Below, in pieces: positions 35,561 to 46,945 of a stretch of 64,000 nucleotides of DNA (position 1 is its first letter; each line of letters begins with the position of its first letter). The position numbers and the translations under genes were made by a program. The stretch is from Cryptomeria japonica (lineage: Eukaryota > Streptophyta > Pinopsida > Cupressales > Cupressaceae), in contig NC_081409.1 of NCBI RefSeq assembly GCF_030272615.1, positions 474,728,573-474,792,572 on the forward strand, written 5' to 3'. The notes under the pieces are model-generated. The model did no database searches, had not been told where the DNA came from, and was given only the letters and a program-made list of their open reading frames with translations.

Positions 35561-35929
35561 GGCAACCTCACGTCCAGTCGAGACATACTCCAAGTTCCTC
35601 AAAGTGTACCATTCCTTCCTGGAGGTGGCCACAGTCCGTTGGCACAAAGGCTAAGAGACACCTCAAATCCTCCATCACACTCCCCAAAGGCTAATAACTG
35701 AACTGAATAACTCCCTGGTGTCATACAACTGCGCGGACCTGCAATGCCTTCCCTCAAACTCTGTTTGTTCCCAACCTCCAAATCCGTCTCCCTCTACGGC
35801 TTATGGCTTCCCTGCCAATGCTTAGCTGCAGGCTTCTTTCTCACAGTACGGACAACCACAACACTTATTGGTGACATCTCCAATGCCTTTGCCCAACTCC
35901 AACAAGTGTATTGTAGCTCAAAAATAAAC

Positions 35930-36000
35930 TAGGGTCTGGGGGTAGCGCCCCAGCGGGGTCGAGGGGCAGCGCCCCTCGCGGGGTCCGGGGGTAGCGCATC
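35930..36000. repeat. GGGGNAGCGCCCC palindrome cluster
   Basis: Three copies of a GC palindrome: GGGGGTAGCGCCCC, GAGGGGCAGCGCCCCTC and GGGGGTAGCGCA, within 70 bases and linked by GGGGTC words. A related copy occurs in the hAT MITE at 45567-45585. Confidence 0.85.
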
Positions 36001-36125
36001 ATTTCTGTGATATTTAAGATGTCAAAACCCTTCTTCTCCACTCTAATATTTTCAGCGTTCTGGCTCCACATGTCATTGAATGATTTTTCAATCCGGTCGT
36101 CGTTTTTTTTTCTTTTTTCGGCACT

Positions 36126-36610
36126 GTAATGTCCCCAATGGCACCCCGGCCATACAACCTCCCCGTACGGTCAACAATAGCACTGGCATCTCCAATCGTA
36201 CGGCAACCTTCCCGTGCCGTCAACACCCCTCCATCGTACGGCTGTGTTTGTTTGTGCGGGGGTTGCGTTTATGTCTCTGCGCTCCGCGCCTTTATTCCTT
36301 GCAGCAGCGGTGGTTTCTACCGCACGGTGGTTCCATTGTTGGTGTTGCCACCGCATGGTGGTGCTACTGTACGATGGTTACACTGTCGGTGGTGCTGCCG
36401 TACGATGGTTCCACCGCACAGTGTTGCCACCGCACGGTGGTGCCACCGTCGGTGTTGCCACCGCATGGTGGTGCTACCGTTCAGTGGTTTCATCGCCGGT
36501 GGTCCCACTGTCGGTGTTGCCACCGTGGCTTTCTTCTCTTTTTTTTTGTTTTTAAATTTTTTTTTTTCAAGTCGTACGGTCAACTGCCGTACGGACCCGT
36601 ACGATCGTAA
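36126..36610. repeat. GC-rich CGTACGG / CCACCGCACGGTGG array
   Basis: The stretch opens with TGTAATGTCCCC, like an LTR start, then runs through imperfect repeats of GTTGCCACCGCA(C/T)GGTGGT and CGTACGG (palindromic cores). The long open frames on both strands (113-176 codons) arise from the repeats and low stop frequency. No matching LTR end was found, so it is either a truncated LTR or part of element D. Confidence 0.6.
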
Positions 36611-36641
36611 TTTTTTTTTTTCAATTTCCTAATTTAGTTGT

Positions 36642-37169
36642 CTAGAGAGTCTTCGGCTCAGGCCCCCTGTCTCTGGGATCGCCTTTCATCCTTCTCGGTT
36701 CTCCTCGCCCAAGCGTCTCCCGCGTTGGTCCCGTGCCTCTCAAGTCGCCTGCTCGACCTCTCGAGTCCCCTTCCATCCTCTCGGGTCCCCCTCCGGCCTC
36801 TCGGGTGTCCTTCCGGCCTCTCGGGTCTCCTGCGCGCTTCGCGTGGTAGGGTTTCAATTTGGATCCATTGGTGGCAAGTCTATTTTCAATGGCCATCCGA
36901 AGACCTGGAACCATAAATTCTACAGGGACCACGGTCTCCTTCTCGTACATAAGAAGAAGAAGAATAATAAAGATTTTGAAAGTTGCGGCCTTCCACACAG
37001 GGTTCCAATCGTTGCCGACACAATTGATCTTCGGATTATCTACGTCACCGAGGTTTGGGGCGTCTCCCTTCCAATATTCTATGTATTCTAGCAGGTACAC
37101 CTCCTCTGTTACTTGCTCTGGCACCTCTACTTCGAGCCTGTAGCTCTGGAACATTTCATAATCCTCCAT
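36642..37169 (-). pseudogene. RT-region start fused to integrase end (D)
   Basis: One 175-codon frame begins with the conserved stretch preceding RT in plant gypsy elements (EVYLLEYIEYWKGDAPNLG, VDNPKINCV). It then jumps to an integrase C-terminal block (VVPVEFMVPGLRMAIENRLA, NGSKLKPYH). The deletion joint lies around 36960-37010. The tail is a Pro/Arg/Gly-rich repeat (GDPRG, GDSRGRAGD). Confidence 0.75.
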
Positions 37170-37172
37170 CTG

Positions 37173-37706
37173 CTAGTGGAAGAGCCCGTTCAATGACCCC
37201 GTCTCATCCTCAGAGCACTCTCCTAGTTTGAGAATCCCTTCGTCGTTGGGCTCCCTGAAGCCGTGTCCTTCGTTCCTCAGGTTGCCTTCTCCTTCACCCT
37301 CCAATTCTGAAGATGATGCCAGTTCCTCACTAACCAACTGTGTCCCGAGGTCTATGATAAACAAACTTCCTCCATTCTCCATAGACAGAGTGTTCTTCTT
37401 CCAGTTGTGGGTGGCCTTGGCTACCACCAGCCACCCTCTCCCTAAGATCGCATCATACCCTTTTTTTTTTAGTGGGATTACCACGAAGTCCAGTATGAAG
37501 GGTTGCGTCTCGATGGTGACTTGTTGGCCCATCAGTGTCCCGATGGGTTTGATTCCATGCTGATCTGCTCCGAGTAGATTGAATGTAGATGGCCACAGCG
37601 TCGGCTTCCCCAGCTTTCGCCAGGTTTCTTCTGGAAGAACATTCACTCCTAATCCACCATCGACGATGGTATCGGTTAGAATGGTGCCAAGGATACCCAT
37701 CTCCAC
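37173..37706 (-). pseudogene. Gypsy aspartic protease (D)
   Basis: A 177-codon frame with TIVDGGLGVNVLPEETWRKL, the retropepsin active-site region in the DGG form usual in this plant lineage. GYDAILGRGWL and an acidic tail follow. It overlaps the end of the gag frame in another phase. This domain is still open. Confidence 0.8.
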
Positions 37707-39731
37707 AATGGCCGGGTTCCTTCCAGTGTTGAATTGCCAGTAGCATGGGGTCTATTGTAGACCCCCCAGGAACATCTGTGTGGTGGTTGGTATTGGTGTG
37801 TGGTTGGGAGAGATTATTTAGCAACGCCGTTCGCAATTGAGGCATCGTCTGGAGGAGGTCATGTACCTTCATAGGCACCTCCAATTTTAATTTTAAAATT
37901 TGATTTTGTATAGCATCCTCCGCCTTCGGTCGGCTGGAAGTACTTGCCCTACCTTTCGCCTTCGCCCTTTCTCGTATCTCTTTCTCAATTTCTTCTCGTG
38001 CTTCCCGTGCCCTTCGCTTCTCCATCTCCGGGTCTGGGCACATTGCGTGTTTGGCTTGGGCGCGGGTTACGGCCAACACTTCCTCTTCTTTGGTTTCCTC
38101 GACATTGAGCAAGTTGACGCCGGACTTCGGGCAGGTGGCGTCTTCGTGGTCTCTTGGTCCACACCATTTGCACAAATATTGTGTGGCCTCTCCCTTTGGG
38201 CAGTCTCGGGCGAAGTGCCCCCACTGGCTGCACGCTCTGCATTGTACCATCGATCGACCTTTGGAGTCGTATTGGATCCGGCTCCTTGTGTTGTTATTGT
38301 TGTTTCGTACTCCCCATTGGCTATCTCGGTAGCCTCCCGAGGTTGCATTGTTGTTCGCTTGTTGGCCCGTACCTGCTGGTGCGGACGTTGTGGCCTGCTC
38401 CGTGAACAACACCTGGTTCATTTGCGTATTCCGGGTTTTCATGTTGTATGGGCGCTCCTTGGTGGAGTGTCCCATCACTTGGCAAATCTCGCAGAATGCC
38501 TTCTTTGGGCAAGTACCCTTTGTGTACCCCTCCTCCTTGCACTCAGTGCACCATATGTCCCCTTCGGTCCGACCGGTGCTTCTCATTGTTTTGAATTCCC
38601 TCCTCATTCGCTCCATGTCTTACTGGAGCGCTTGCACCCGTTTGCCAACCTCACTGTCGCTGCTGCTTTCCTGTGACGAGTCATCCTCCTCGGACGAGCT
38701 ATCCTTCTTCTTCTTCGATGTCTTGGTCTCGCTCTCAAGATCCATCACTCTATTGTATGCGTCTTCGTACGATGTAGGTGGAACAATTTTCATCTTCTTT
38801 CGGAGGGATGCTTTAGTCCCTCCACGAACCATCGCTTTTTCAACCCATCTGCTGGTTGACTCTCCATTTTTCCCAGTAGTTCCTTCAGCCGCCGACTATA
38901 AGCTCGCACTGTCTCGTTCTTATTCTGCTTCGTTCCATAGATCTCGGCGACTATTTCGTTGTCATCTCTCAGGAGGCGGAACTCTATCCCAAACTCCTTA
39001 AGATCGGGCCATGTGCCGACTTTGGCCTTGTCCATATCTGAGTACCAGTCTATGGCCACTCCTCTCAAGGTTGCTGGGAATTGTGTTACCCATTTGTCTT
39101 GGTTGGTAACACCGTTCGCTGACCATATGGTTTCACATGTTCGACAATGGCGGATGGGATCTTCCTTCCTGTCGCCATTGAACTTCGATAGTTTCTGTTT
39201 ACTCCCCATCGATGGGGGTCGTCTTCCTGGAGGTGGTTGTGACTATGTCTGGGTCCCTGCGCCGCTCCCTCCGGTGCCGGTGGTGTGTCCTGCGTGGGTG
39301 ACTGGAGGTACGGTGTTTTGCCTGCCGAGCGTGGCACCTACGGTACGGTTATCCTCCCCTTCGTTGTCACTCGCGCCCACTCCTGGCTCCCTTTGGTGAT
39401 CTTCACTTTGTGGTGTAAGGGATAAGTTTCTGAACCGATCCCGGGTCTCTTCGACTAGATCTCTCCTTAACCTTGTTTCCTCCAGAAACTCTTTGTGGCT
39501 CCGCACCCTACGGTGTTCTGGCGATGCGTAGAAATTTCCGTCGGCTTCTGCACCCTCCGTGACACCTCCTTGGTTCCCCTCGGGCCACCCTTCGGTAGGT
39601 TGTCCTTCGGCAAGTTGCCTCAGCCTCCGTTTACGTTCTACTTGTTGCTCCAGAATCAAGGCCCTCTGCGTGGCCTCCCACTCGTCCGTTTCTGCTTTTT
39701 TATTTCTATCTTTATTTAATACATTGGGCAT
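37453..39731 (-). pseudogene. Gypsy gag with four zinc knuckles (D)
   Basis: Frames at 39731-39243, 39209-38790, 38832-38620 and 38616-37453 together cover a gag. The parts in order are an N-terminal helix-rich piece, a capsid core (WPDLKEFGIEFRLLRDDNE, ETVRAYSRRLKELL), a Ser/Asp/Glu/Lys-rich linker, and knuckles. CRACSQWGHFARDC and CKWCGPRDHEDATC are complete CX2CX4HX4C units. CTECKEEGYTKGTC and CEICQVMGHSTKERP have lost a ligand. Plant gypsy gags usually have one or two knuckles. The frames are split by shifts and stops. Several long + strand frames here are antisense shadows. Confidence 0.8.
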
Positions 39732-40004
39732 AAATCACTTCATACATAGCAAGCACACGCCATGTACACAAAAAAAACTTTTATTATTTTTCCTTTCGGC
39801 CACAATTTATCTCAACGTTGTGCCGAGATTATTATAGGGTTCAATTTCCCCTTTGCCTCTTGCCATCACGCTCTGCGTCCCACGACGATTGTTCCGTTTG
39901 CGTGTCGTCGGCCTCTGGGTTAATCTCACTGACGGGTAGGCCCATCGTGTCCGTGCGCCATCCGCGTCTTCCGTTCCCGAGTACGTCTAGGCAACGATGT
40001 CAAA

Positions 40005-40268
40005 TGTTTGCCCTCTCGGGTGAATAACTTAAAGTACACAGATAACGCAGAATAATAATGCCATAGATATCAGATGCAATATATGAGATGTTATTCCATT
40101 CCTAATTGTTCCCCCGTCACAAGTTACATTTGGAAGTATATAAAGATACCGAGGGGGTGCGAGCGCCAACCGTCGCACCGCAACTGCCACCCCTCGATTG
40201 CCAACTAACCAAGACAATTACAACTTAATTAACTAGTTTTATTTTCATGTACAATATTGCCGCCAACA
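40005..40268 (-). repeat. LTR of element D (5' copy)
   Basis: 264 bp, the transcription-side LTR because gag lies next to it. On the minus strand the LTR is followed by TTTGACATCGTTGCC, which resembles the tRNA-Asp primer sites (TGGCGCCGTTGCC) of some plant gypsy elements, with changes. Confidence 0.9.
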
Positions 40269-41014
40269 ACATATGTCTATGCAACTGGCAAATGGTATAG
40301 GGAATCTGCAGAGGGTGTGAATGCCGATAATTGATAGGTGCAAAGATGAATACACTGAGACTGGCCGCTATACATTCGCTGCTGAAAGTGTCTAGTTCTT
40401 TGCTGGACGTTGCTCACGATATTGGCTGGGCGTTGATACATGAGGCTGGGCGCAAACTATCCACATTGTGCAGACTGAGAATTCCAAAAACTTTCCATAA
40501 CTTCTGCTTGTGCGTGGTTGGGCATTCGCTGTGTGTTCTAATGTGGTAGACAATTAACTACATCGCTGGAGATGCGAAGTTCAGGAGGTTGCAGTAGAGG
40601 CTTTGGATGGTGAAGGTTTTGGCTGGTCGTGGAAAATAAATATTTCCTCAACAAGTTATGCCCCAGGTTCTTCATGCACTCTTATATTAACTGTGTTTGG
40701 ATTATGCGAACAAATCATTGTTTAGTGTTACTCAGGAAGAGACAGAGACTTGCGAACTGCTTTGAATTAATAAATCATTATCATTATTTAATACTGATTT
40801 AGTGCTTTGATTTAAGTACAACAGTATTGTTTGTTAGTTGTAAATCATTGTTCTTGAAAAATTATTGGTTGTTAAAGTACTTTGCATATGAATATGTGAA
40901 ATGATTGAATGCAAAAGACCAAAAACGCACCAGGTTCAGCTTAACCATAGTCCACAGTAAAAAAACGAAAAAAATCAGACACTATTCTTTGTCAGATAGG
41001 CCAGCCTATTACAA

Positions 41015-41025
41015 TGGTATCAGAG
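41015..41025 (+). other. Primer binding site of chromovirus C
   Basis: TGGTATCAGAG follows the LTR end ATTACA after one base. It matches initiator Met tRNA and fixes 33174-41013 as the 5' LTR. Confidence 0.9.
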
Positions 41026-41289
41026 ATTTAAGGCCTGCTAACCCGTGAGGGTTAATGAGTGAAAAAGAAAGGAGATATTATTAGTGAGAACTGAGAAAAG
41101 AGTGGCAACCACCATTAGTTCTTGAAGGTCAAACAACATCAGGTGTTTTGGGTATTAGTCCTCTTCACAACAGGGAGATTCTATTCCCATAATCACCTAC
41201 CCAAATGAACGTACTGTTCTTGAAGAAGTGATTCATTCTCAACAGAAAATATGGGTGAAAGATGAGATCCGGGCGAGGAAAGGTTTATA

Positions 41290-42510
41290 TAGCTATTAGA
41301 CACGCTGGTACAAGGGCAGTAGTTAGCTGAACAAAGGGCACAACAACAGAATCAGCGGTTGGATTTATTGACACAGATGATAGCTAGACGAATGGGCATA
41401 AACGTGGATAACCTTGGTGGTGGTAATGCTGGAAACAATCAGCAAGGGGGAAATAATGGTCAAAATGATTGGCACAACGGAAATGGAGGAGGACAAATGG
41501 TAGATAATTTTCGCCATGCACCACAGCCACTAGGACGAGTTCTAGACCTCTCATACCCACCTTTACACCTAGAGTTCTAGTACAGGTAGTTGTTGAACCC
41601 TAGATTGTTGACTTACAAGATTAGTTTCAGAGAGATTGGGAGAGTGGTGGCTAGGACTTTCAGGTAGCAATAACTCTTCGGGACTACATTGATGTGAGGA
41701 TGAGACACATGCCTCATGCAGGTGATAGGAACCAAAGCTACGAGCTTAGGAAGAAAGTGGGAAAATTGTCTTTACCTTATTTTGATGCTTCTGGTAAGGC
41801 TACAACACGATCTTGGGTCCAAAAGGTTGACACGTACCTTCAGCTAAATCCTATGATTGAGGAGGAAGCTATTAAGTATGCTGCTATACACCTTGATGGA
41901 GTTGCTCATGAGTGGTGGCACCACGATATGGTTACTATGGGACATGGTCAAATTACTTCTGATGTTGAGTTCACAGAATAATTGATCGAGAGGTTTGACA
42001 CTTAAGGATCTTGAATTGCATTTCAAAGAGCTAGTGCAATTCAAACAATGGGGGTTAGTAGATGTTTACATTTCAGAATTTCAGCAGTTAGCAGTGCTAG
42101 TGATGGATATTTCAAAGACGAGACTTGTTGTCTTATTTATGGATGGACTTTTAGATCCTTTACGGGGTTGGGTCAAGTGTCATGATTCTTTGACATTGCA
42201 GAAGGCCATCAAAAAGGCAAAGGATTTAGCACCTTCATCCTACAAGAGCAAATTCAAGTCTAAGGACTCTCACTACAAGGACAAAGATAAGAAAACGTTT
42301 CATAAGGATTCACATCAACCACATGAGGGTAATAAGAAAATTGATAATGACCAGTTGAATGAACTCAAAAGGAAGAAATTATGTTTCCACTGTAGGGAGC
42401 CTTGGATCCTTCTCACAAATGTCCCCTTAAGGCTAAGGCTAAGTAGATTGAGTACTTTTCAGCTGAGGAGACAACCTCTGAGAGTTTAGATAGTTCATCA
42501 TCTTCAGGGG
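41290..42510 (+). pseudogene. Chromovirus gag (C), frame-broken
   Basis: Pieces lie in frames 41359-41580, 41694-41981 and 41995-42489. There is an Asn/Gly/Gln-rich linker, then the capsid with LSLPYFDASGKATTRSWVQK, LDGVAHEWWHHD and LVQFKQWGLVDVYISEFQQL, then a Lys-rich segment. The zinc knuckle is cut by a shift: CFHC is in one frame, while the His and last Cys are in the next. Confidence 0.85.
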
Positions 42511-42534
42511 ACAGCGATAGATATCAGCCGCTAG

Positions 42535-44307
42535 TGGGAATAGCAATGATGACAGGGTTATAGCACGCTTGACAGGCACTCAAAAATCTATTACCTTTAA
42601 GGTGCGTGGTGTGATTCAGAGGCAGCGAGTGATATCTTTGATTGACACTAGTGCTATGCATAATTTCATTGATGCTCAGGTTGTGGCGAAACGGGGATTA
42701 CAGACAAAGGAGCATGATGGATTCATAGTTATGGTGGCTAGTGGGCATAAACTCCTATGTACGCAAAAAATTTCTAATTTGCACATGAGGATTGGAGATC
42801 ATGAATTGGTTGATTTTTTTATGTTGTAGACATGGGAGACTATGATGTCATACTAGGCATGACTTGGATGACTTCTCTGGTTGAGTTTACATTTAATTTG
42901 GAGAGAGTTGAAATGAGATTTGAGCATCAGGGCAGGAAAGTGGTACTTCGTGGTTTGTCAGATGGTGGTCTTAGAACAATATCACTTAGACGAATGGAGA
43001 GGTTGATTTGTCATGACCAGGTGCAGTGGGGAGCTGAGATTTTAGTGATGCCAGAGGGAATGGGACAGCAGAAGCAGGATTATCCACCATAGGTTCAGTC
43101 ACTGTTGACCAAACACTCCAAAGTGTTTGGTGATATACCTCCAGGTAGACCTCTTGATAGGGGCATTGAGCATGTTATTGAATTAGAGGAGGGAGCAAAA
43201 CTTGTTATCACTACACCCTACAGGCATCCAAAGAGGTATAAGGATGAGATTGAGAAGGCTATCAAAGAGCTTCTCGAGATGGGGCACATCAGACCTAATA
43301 AGAGTCCGTTTTCTTCTTCAATGGTGCTGGTTAAAAAGGATGGTACTTTCAGGATGTGCATTGATTACAAGGAGTTGAACAAAAAAACGATAAAAAACAG
43401 ATATTCGATTCCCCGTATTGATGAACTCATAGATGAGTTACATGGTGCTTGCTACCTCTCCAAAATAGATTTGAGATCCGGCTATCATCAGATTCGGGTC
43501 AGGGAGGATGATGTGGAGAAGACAACTTTCAGGTGTCATTATGGTCACTTCGAGTTCTTAGTCATGCCCTTTGGCTTGACTAATGCACCAGCTACCTTCC
43601 AGTCCTGTATGAACAAGACATTCAAAGATCAGTTGAGGAGGTTTGTGTTGATATTCTTTGATGACATACTAATTTACAGTAAGACTTGGGAGGAGCATTT
43701 GAAACACATAGATATTGTGTTGAGTATTCTTGAGCGTGAATCCCTGTATGCGAAGATGTCTATATGTGCTTTTGGGATGACAGAGTTGTTGTATTTGGGG
43801 CACATCATTAGTGTTGAGGGTGTTCGTGTGGATCCAGATAAGATCAGGGCTATTATGGATTGGCTGCCACCAAAGAATATATCTCAGCCGAAGGGATTCC
43901 TTGGGTTGTGTGGATTCTACCGCCGCTTTGTGAGGGGTTTTTCTCAGACTGTCGTACCCCTGACCGATTTGACTAGGAAAGATGCTTTTGAGTGGTTAGA
44001 CAGAGCTCAACAGTGTTTTGATAGATTCAAGGAGTTGATGAGCACATGTCTAGTGTTGGCCATTCGAGATTTCAGTAGGCCTTTTGAGTTACATTGTAAT
44101 GCCTCGGGTGAAGGCCTTGGTGTGGTATTGATGCAGGATAGAGACCCCATTGCTTTCGAGAGCAGGAAATTGAGGGGGCTTGAGAGGAGTTACAACATAT
44201 ATGACAAGGAAATGTTAGCGATCATGCATGCCTTGGCTAAATTCAGACAGTATTTGGTGGGCAGTAAGTTTACAGTCAAGACAAATCATAACAGTTTGAG
44301 GCATTAA
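42535..44307 (+). pseudogene. Chromovirus protease-RT-RNase H (C)
   Basis: The protease (42569-42829) reads LIDTSAMHNFID: the active-site Gly of D-T-G is Ser. A TAG ends this frame at 42827, and a further TAG lies at 43090. The 400-codon RT/RNase H frame (43105-44307) is nearly complete. It has FRMCIDYKELNKKT, LRSGYHQIRV, MPFGLTNAPATFQ, the catalytic FFDDILIYS with both Asp intact, YLGHIIS and FLGLCGFYRRF. RNase H has HCNAS where the first catalytic Asp is expected, so it is probably inactive. A TAA at 44306-44308 cuts before integrase. A dead element with a well preserved RT. Confidence 0.9.
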
Positions 44308-44308
44308 C

Positions 44309-46945
44309 TTGGGCAGAAGGATCTGAATGACAGGCAATGGAAATGGGTCAGCAAATTGCAGGTTTATGACTTTGATATAGTTTTCGTCAATGGCAAGAAA
44401 AACATAGTTGTTGACACCTTATCCAGGAGGCCACATTTGTGTGCTTTGGGAGTGTTGAAGGATGACTGGAGGGAATTGATTTCAGCAGAGTACGCGAAGG
44501 ACAAGTGGGCTACTGGTATCATTGATGGCACTATCCAGGATGACAGGTATACAGTGGAAAATGATTTGATCATTTACAAGGAGAGGATTTATTTAGTGCC
44601 AGGATCTGCTATGAAGCCAAAGAACTTGAGAGCTTTCCATGACTCACCGTTAGCAGGACATCCAGGGTATTTCAAAACCTACAGGCAGGTGAGAGAGCGC
44701 TTTAATTGGAAAGCGTTCAAGTCAGAAGTATTACAGTATGTGAGGGAGTGCCCAGTGTGTCAGCAAAATAAGCATGAGCACTCTTTCTCAGGTGATTTAC
44801 TGCAGCCCCTACCCATTCTTGAGAGGAAGTGGGAGATTGTGTCAATGGATTTCATTACGGGCCTACGCAAGGCCCAAGGCAGGGATTGCATATATGTTGT
44901 GGTGAATTGGTTGACGAAGTTTGCTCATTTCTTCACTATTTCATCCACCTATACAACAATGCAGACGATGGAATTGTTTTTCAGAGAGGTATTTAGGTTA
45001 CACGGATTGCTACAGAGCATTGTGAGTGATAGGGACAACAGGTTCATGAGTAATTTTTGGTAGGAGCTCTTCAGGTTGTGTGGGACAGAGCTTACTCCGA
45101 ACACCAGTTATCACCCGCAGACAGATGCATAGTCATCAAAGTTACCCCGAGTTTCCGGGACGAGGACGACCGAACGTGTTTCCGGGACGACAAATTTTTT
45201 TGCCAAATTTGGGGATGGCGGGGGACGGCAAAGGGAATGGCTATATAAAATATATAGGAAAATTTCAAAATTCTAAATGTTCATATGAAAACATGGATAA
45301 AGCATGCATACGTACATTATATTCATATGAAAACAATAAAACATGGATATAGCATGTGTATGATACTATGAAAAGTTGAAAACATTTTAGAATGTAAATT
45401 CTGAACATACAACATTGTTAATACTCAATAGACAATATGCAATTATGCATTCATAAATCAGAATTTCAATTCATTCACATTGTCAATATGCATATATATA
45501 GACTCGGAGGTTAAATTTTCCCTACTTCTATCGACGCAGTTTCCCCCCATATTTTTCAACGGGGGTTTGGGGGCAGCGCCCCCAAGGTGGGGTCAAGGGG
45601 CAGCAGGTGTTAAAAAAACTTATTCTTTAATAAAGGTGTCGGGTGTTATTTTTCTATTGACTCGCCGAGTTTGGAGATTTTCTAATCTCTGTGTCAAAAT
45701 GCCCAAAGGCTACACTGCTGCCATATAGTTTCATTGTCAAAATTATGAATTAAATTAATAAATTTAAAATTTAATTAATGCTATCTTTTAATTTTTTTAA
45801 TTTTTAATAACAATTTGAATTAATAAGGGGCCTCTATTAGAAAATTTAAATAAAAAATAAAAAATTACAACTTTTTAAATTTTTTTAATGTTTTTTAAGG
45901 GCCTTAGAATGGGGGACGTCTGGCCGTCCCTGAGACGGATTGGGGACGTCCCAGCCATCCCCAGTCGTCCCCGAGACGTACGGACGTCCCCCAGAGCTAG
46001 GGCAGGCGTCCCCCTGTTTCGGGGACGTCCCCTAAAAAAACAGGGCAATTTGGGGACAGGGGGAAACGTCCCTTGGCTGTCCCCAAGTCCCCGAAACGTC
46101 CTTGGGATGGGGACAGGGGTTTTCAGGTCGGGGACGCGTCCCCGGGTAACTCTGATAGTCAGAGATTGTGAATAAGTGGGTGGAAGGATACCTCCGCAAT
46201 TATATTGCAGGGCAACAGAGGGCGAGGGTGAAGTGGTTGCATTTAGGAAAGTATTGTTATAGCACCACATATCATATTTCCATACAAATGTCACCCTTTA
46301 CAACCCTTTATGGTTATGAGGCTCCGAGCTTCTTGGATTTGCTTTTTGGAGATAGCCGAGTACCTAAGGCTAAGGATCTCTTACAAGAGAGCCAGGATAT
46401 CATGAGATCATTGAAGGAAAACATGTAGAAGGCTCAGAATCAACAGAAACAGTATACAAATTAGCACAGGGCAGAGAGATTTTGAGGTCGGTGACATGTT
46501 TTATCTTATGCTGCAGCCTTATCGACAGTCCACTCTCAGAAGGAGTGGCACAGAGAAGTTGAAGCCATGCTACTATGGACCTTTCAGAGTTGTTAGGAGG
46601 GTTGGTGAGGTGGCTTATGAACTTGAGTTGCCGGCAAACAACAAGGTACACTATGTGTTTCATGTGTCACACCTTAAAAAGGCGTTGGGTCATAATGTGG
46701 TACCTTCAACAGAGTTACCTCCTCTTGATGATGAGGGGAAGCTTATTTTGGTTCTTGAGGCCATTCTTGAGACTAGGGAGCGTACTTGTCGGAGACGGGT
46801 CATCAGGGAGTATTTGGTGAAGTGGAAGAACTTGTCAGTAGAGGATTCTACTTGGGAGGGTGAGCAGGTCTTACAACATCCAAAGCTGAGATTGCTTGAG
46901 GATAAGCAATTTCAAGGGGGGCGGATTGTAATGTCCCCTTTCTAG
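44309..46945 (+). pseudogene. Chromovirus integrase and chromodomain (C)
   Basis: The zinc-binding region is intact (GHPGYFKTYRQ...ECPVCQQNK), and the core has SMDFITGL and SDRDNRF. A TAG at 45061-45063 and a 1-kb hAT MITE (45137-46154) break the core just before the catalytic Glu. Downstream are VNKWVEGYLRNY, GPFRVVRRVGEVAYELELP, HYVFHVSHLKKAL and the chromodomain-like VKWKNLSVEDSTWEGEQ. The polypurine tract AAGGGGGGCGGAT (about 46912-46925) overlaps the end of the frame next to the 3' LTR. Confidence 0.88.
45137..46154. mobile_element. hAT-like MITE, 1018 bp, in integrase
   Basis: Inverted ends CAAAGTTACCCC and, on the other strand, CAGAGTTACCCG. They are flanked by 8-bp duplications ATAGTCAT (45129-45136) and ATAGTCAG (46155-46162), seven of eight bases matching. 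The right 250 bases are packed with GGGGACG and CGTCCCC words in both orientations, like subterminal transposase sites. The middle (45240-45480 and 45720-45890) is AT-rich. No transposase is encoded. It interrupts a reading frame that is otherwise continuous on both sides. Confidence 0.85.

Larger units (their letters stand above)
34882..40268 (-). mobile_element. Nested gypsy deletion derivative (D), 5.4 kb
   Basis: Two 264-bp LTRs (34882-35145 and 40005-40268) differ at only four positions by my reading, all transitions. The flanks are a perfect ACATA duplication (34877-34881, 40269-40273). The internal part reads on the minus strand: gag, four zinc-knuckle-like units, protease, the start of the RT region, then directly the end of integrase, a GC-rich repeat block and a worn coiled-coil frame. 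RT, RNase H and most of integrase are deleted, so it needed help to move. A purine tract (TTTTGGGGGGG on the minus strand) lies beside 35145. It is the youngest LTR insertion in the window. Confidence 0.9.
33174..41013 (+). mobile_element. 5' LTR of chromovirus C, with two insertions
   Basis: The LTR begins TGTAATGTCCCC and ends CCAGCCTATTACA. Its own sequence is 33174-33468, 34304-34881 and 40274-41013, in all about 1.6 kb, which agrees with the 1637-bp 3' LTR. The interruptions are a hAT MITE and a nested LTR element, each with its own target duplication. Substitutions and indels between the two LTRs are plentiful, so the element is old. Confidence 0.88.

Noticed and set aside
36126-36140. 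TGTAATGTCCCC as the start of an eighth full LTR
   Set aside because: No LTR end, target duplication or stem-loop was found downstream, so it is kept only as a repeat block.
36080-36632. Frames of 113-176 codons on the + strand
   Set aside because: They are produced by the GC-rich repeat block; all show the same repeated dipeptides and no domain.
37900-39399. Long + strand frames of 258, 217 and 146 codons
   Set aside because: They are antisense to the gag of element D, whose zinc knuckles and capsid motifs are on the minus strand.
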